From: Ascaris suum
Taxonomy: Eukaryota > Nematoda > Chromadorea > Rhabditida > Ascarididae
Assembly: GCA_013433145.1 (NCBI GenBank)
Contig: CM024187.1
Coordinates: forward strand, 9,327,326 to 9,391,325
Length of the DNA: 64,000 nucleotides
Reading direction: 5' to 3'
In this document: piece by piece, positions 62,001-64,000 of the stretch
Numbering within the stretch: position 1 is the first letter of the stretch
How the letters are laid out: every line of letters begins with the position of its first letter
Notes under the pieces: generated by a model
What the model saw: only the letters and a program-made list of their open reading frames with translations
Databases searched by the model: none
Told to the model about the DNA's origin: nothing
Program-made: the position numbers and the translations under genes

Positions 62001-62798
62001 AACTAGCTAATACGCGGTGCAGTTTCTTGGCTTCTCCTTTCCTCTTCCAAAAGTCCTATCGATTTCGGCGCTACTGAGTCAGCGATCATGCGATTTAAAC
62101 CACCTCTTCCACTCACCTTTCCTTCTTCCCCCCCCCCCCTCTCCTCCCTCCCCGATATTTCATCTTTAATTGTTCTGATGAGCTATCGAAACCGACTGGA
62201 AAGAGGAAAGAGAAATAATTGTGGCTGAAGAGGAAAACGGCCTTCATTCATTCGCATGAGAATATTCCGTCACCAATTGAGGAGCAGAGTTCAAATGAAT
62301 GAAAAACAGATGAAATGTGAAAATAGACATGGCGTCATATCAGACCCTTGAAAACAGTAAGCAACAACAACGCACGAACCGACACTTGCCTACTAAAATA
62401 TAGGAATGCCTTCAGTGTGGTGCGAAAATGTGGCTGGCAACCGCGGCCCCGGTTTCAACGTGGCCACTCACTGAAAAAAGCTACTGGGTCAGCTCAACGA
62501 CGAAAGAAAGCCACGCAATCAGTTCACATGTGGTCTCGCTACGTTTTCTCATCTATGGCTGGACTGATGCAATGCGAAACACCTTTACCAACTTTCCCCT
62601 CTCCCTCCTCCCCGCCGCTACGTTTCGACGTTCCAGAAACATTCACTCACCGCTGTGCGATTTTGGTTTGTTTCTGTTGTATCATGATCCTTGTTATGAA
62701 ACTTTGTTGGTGACGACGGATTAGAATTCTCGTCATTTGCTCCTTCATCTGTCCCACTCCCCAACTCAACATCCATATGATGAGACCCATTCATCTTC
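50934..62798 (-). CDS. Large RS-like, proline/serine-rich protein, family not recognised
   Basis: Exons in transcript order: 62798-62651 (ATG 62794-62792), 61544-61491, 61171-60999, 60656-60612, 60193-59755, 59211-59098, 58957-58868, one or more unresolved, 57761-57658, 56801-56659, 55840-55679, 54109-53938, 53038-51812, 51013-50934. Phases agree once one base is added in exons 6, 12 and 13. The product is about 1000 residues. It has an acidic start (MNGSHHMDVELGSGTDEGAN, DGEQEDGEVSD, LADDDGEIVDDEPVEKSRHR) and LEKLKTMKFNPRSKVSVG. An RS/RE-like basic block follows (SPSRERRDRDKKDRQ, PPRRENEEDRRIRKRRWEDH), then a charged helical part (LRSLTARLLELSREQERLFK, RSARDDVERLAKSLPSHLRV). Last is a 600-residue Pro/Ser/Ala/Met-rich half with imperfect CPPPN repeats and an acidic end (IVSDEEDNGK). 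Composition suggests a nuclear RNA-processing or transcription factor, an inference. No RRM, zinc finger or CID was visible. Confidence 0.7.
57079..57093. repeat. Poly-C tract, C15
   Basis: Fifteen C on the plus strand, inside the intron of the 50934-62798 gene between exons 57658-57761 and 56659-56801. Confidence 0.9.
57960..58130 (-). CDS. Candidate missing exon of the RS/Pro-rich gene
   Basis: The minus strand reads KSLLSYERSVIIARRKRHPS and then DSANNPQPVEAELIAGGG, open for about 57 codons with sensible composition. It lies in the gap between the exon ending at 58868 (one leftover base) and the exon starting at 57761 (phase 0). A second candidate in the same gap is RELFGQFQDDCTRFARE near 58580-58635. 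Acceptor and donor phases were not resolved for either. Confidence 0.3.
58987..59080. repeat. Microsatellite (TA)n followed by (GATA)n
   Basis: An uninterrupted TA run of about 77 bases is followed by four GATA-type units. It sits in the intron between exons 59098-59211 and 58868-58957 of the minus-strand gene, only about 18 bases from the donor at 59097 and about 30 from the acceptor side. The Tyr/Ile-repeat ORFs across it are artefacts. Confidence 0.95.
62128..62139. repeat. Poly-C tract, C12
   Basis: Twelve C on the plus strand within a pyrimidine-rich stretch in the first intron of the 50934-62798 gene. Confidence 0.9.
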
Positions 62799-62810
62799 CT
62801 GAAATAAACG
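62799..62810 (-). promoter_or_regulatory. Candidate spliced-leader acceptor before the start codon
   Basis: On the minus strand, CGTTTATTTCAG is followed by GAAG and then ATG (62794-62792). A strong 3' splice site four bases before the first codon, with no convincing coding exon upstream, is what nematode trans-splicing with a spliced leader looks like. An ordinary intron in the 5' UTR would look the same. Confidence 0.45.
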
Positions 62811-64000
62811 ATACACTATTAGAAATGACGAGGACCCTCTTCGCTTTCTCAAATGCTCTTTTCAATGCTCCGTTCATAAAGTGCGGCTCAACTTCGCTTC
62901 ATTATTCAACGATTTCAAGTGATGCTATGAATTCTCAAAAAGAAAAGACCAGATTTGAGCGGCCACATACAGATTCTGCAAAAAAACACAAATATGTACA
63001 CTGCTGTAAAGAAAGCACACGGATGCAGAAAATGCAAAAAGAATTACGGTGAAACAACAAGGCAAAATTACCAAAAAAATAAACGACGCAGCATATAATA
63101 TGAACGAATCGCAGCTATTGATTCAGATGGTTCTTAAGACCCACAATCCACAGCGCTCGGCTCTTGCCGATTCCGTATCTGCGGCCTACTACGCAGCTGG
63201 CAATTATTACTGCTCCCTTACACTTTTAAACTTTCCAATGGAGAACGGAAGGATGGAGAATTCGCACAGAAAACCCGAAAGAACAAAAGTGCCGACAATC
63301 CTGTAAATCGAACCGCCCTTTTTGTCGGTGGATTCAAAAACGGCGGTAGGTAGAATTTTAATTACTCAAACGAAATAATCAACTTTGGGCAAACAGAGCA
63401 TAATCCCTACGGAAATTGCTATAGCGACTGGAAGTATGCTTATATGCTCAACAAAAAAAAAGGCAAATAATCTCACTCACTAAACACATTATAAATTCAT
63501 TATTCATTTCATGAAATAAAATTATATCTCTTATCTACTAGATTAGTGCTATACATTAAATTATCAACAACGGTAATGATAAATTTGCATTCCTTTTAAG
63601 AATCCGCACACTATGAATGCTTTGGCTTCGGCTGTTCTTCTTCAGTAATCGAAACGAAACACAGAGCGCAACTGAATGGCTGACACTGGGAAAGCAAAGG
63701 AGAAGAAAGGCAACTCTGTGTACTGATGATCAGAAGGAAGCAGTATATGATGGAAGAAGGAAAACGTGAGCCGCATTTCAGTACTGCATATCAGTATACC
63801 CAGCAAAACTCCCCCTGACCGTACATCTCTCCAAAATTTCGTGGAAAGTCGACCTTAGCAGATTCCATTCGAAGTGATATAGTGAAAAGAGCTGGACCTA
63901 ACATAAGATATACGGACAGATTTCGTATCCACAGATGAGCTCATCCACAACCCGCTCCCCTCCCATCTGCCTTCTTTTTGCAGGTAGAGAAGAATATGTC
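62811..64000. other. Upstream of the RS/Pro-rich gene, no supported gene
   Basis: Likely promoter or 5' intron of the minus-strand gene. The plus-strand ORFs at 62777-63052 and 63049-63306 lack motifs and splice sites. Nothing else recognised up to the window edge. Confidence 0.35.

Noticed and set aside
1..64000. CRISPR array, rRNA, prophage or bacterial operon
   Set aside because: No regular direct repeats with spacers, no rRNA signature and no long uninterrupted genes; the splicing pattern is eukaryotic.

Overview
This looks like eukaryotic nuclear DNA from a nematode, most likely a rhabditid or strongylid (hookworm-like) worm. The evidence is multi-exon genes whose introns end in TTTCAG, TTTTAG or TTTAAG. 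Long AT-rich introns and intergenic stretches, long poly-C tracts, terminal-inverted-repeat DNA and a start codon directly behind a TTTCAG acceptor (possible spliced-leader site) fit the same picture. I see no operons of bacterial type, no CRISPR array, no rRNA and no intact tRNA. Most ORFs of 60-120 codons here are what chance gives in AT-rich DNA. I therefore built genes from splice sites, matching intron phase and family motifs.

Layout. 0.5-0.9 kb: minus-strand remnant resembling the C-terminal part of a LINE reverse transcriptase. 2.8-6.1 kb: plus-strand exons of one or more unrecognised genes. 7.2-7.9 kb: a decayed tandem repeat. 13.3-22.3 kb: a plus-strand F-box/leucine-rich-repeat gene in 11 phase-consistent exons, with a tRNA-like short element in one intron. 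22.3-27.1 kb: convergent intergenic DNA. 27.1-30.9 kb: a minus-strand hnRNP A/B-type gene with two RRM domains. 31.4-31.8 kb: the 3' end of another minus-strand gene, frame-broken at a run of seven T. 38.0-39.1 kb: a coding-like plus-strand block. 39.25-40.0 kb: a 758-bp element with 117-bp inverted ends that are 116/117 identical. 46.7 kb: a possible minus-strand exon running into a G13 tract. 50.9-62.8 kb: a large minus-strand gene for a roughly 1000-residue protein with an acidic start, an RS/RE-like basic segment and a very long proline/serine-rich C-terminal half. I do not recognise its family.

How they may act together: the two best-understood minus-strand products are an RNA-binding hnRNP and an RS/Pro-rich protein that composition suggests is nuclear. 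The F-box protein should be a substrate receptor of an SCF ubiquitin ligase. Nothing in the sequence ties these into one pathway.

The most useful observation for a reader is technical. At least three exons, and up to seven places, need exactly one extra base in or next to a short homopolymer to restore phase with their neighbours. The error is always in the same direction. Either this assembly under-calls homopolymers or several genes here are decaying. I did not find a convincing new multi-gene system; the main unknowns are the RS/Pro-rich gene, the 38-kb orphan block and the inverted-repeat element.
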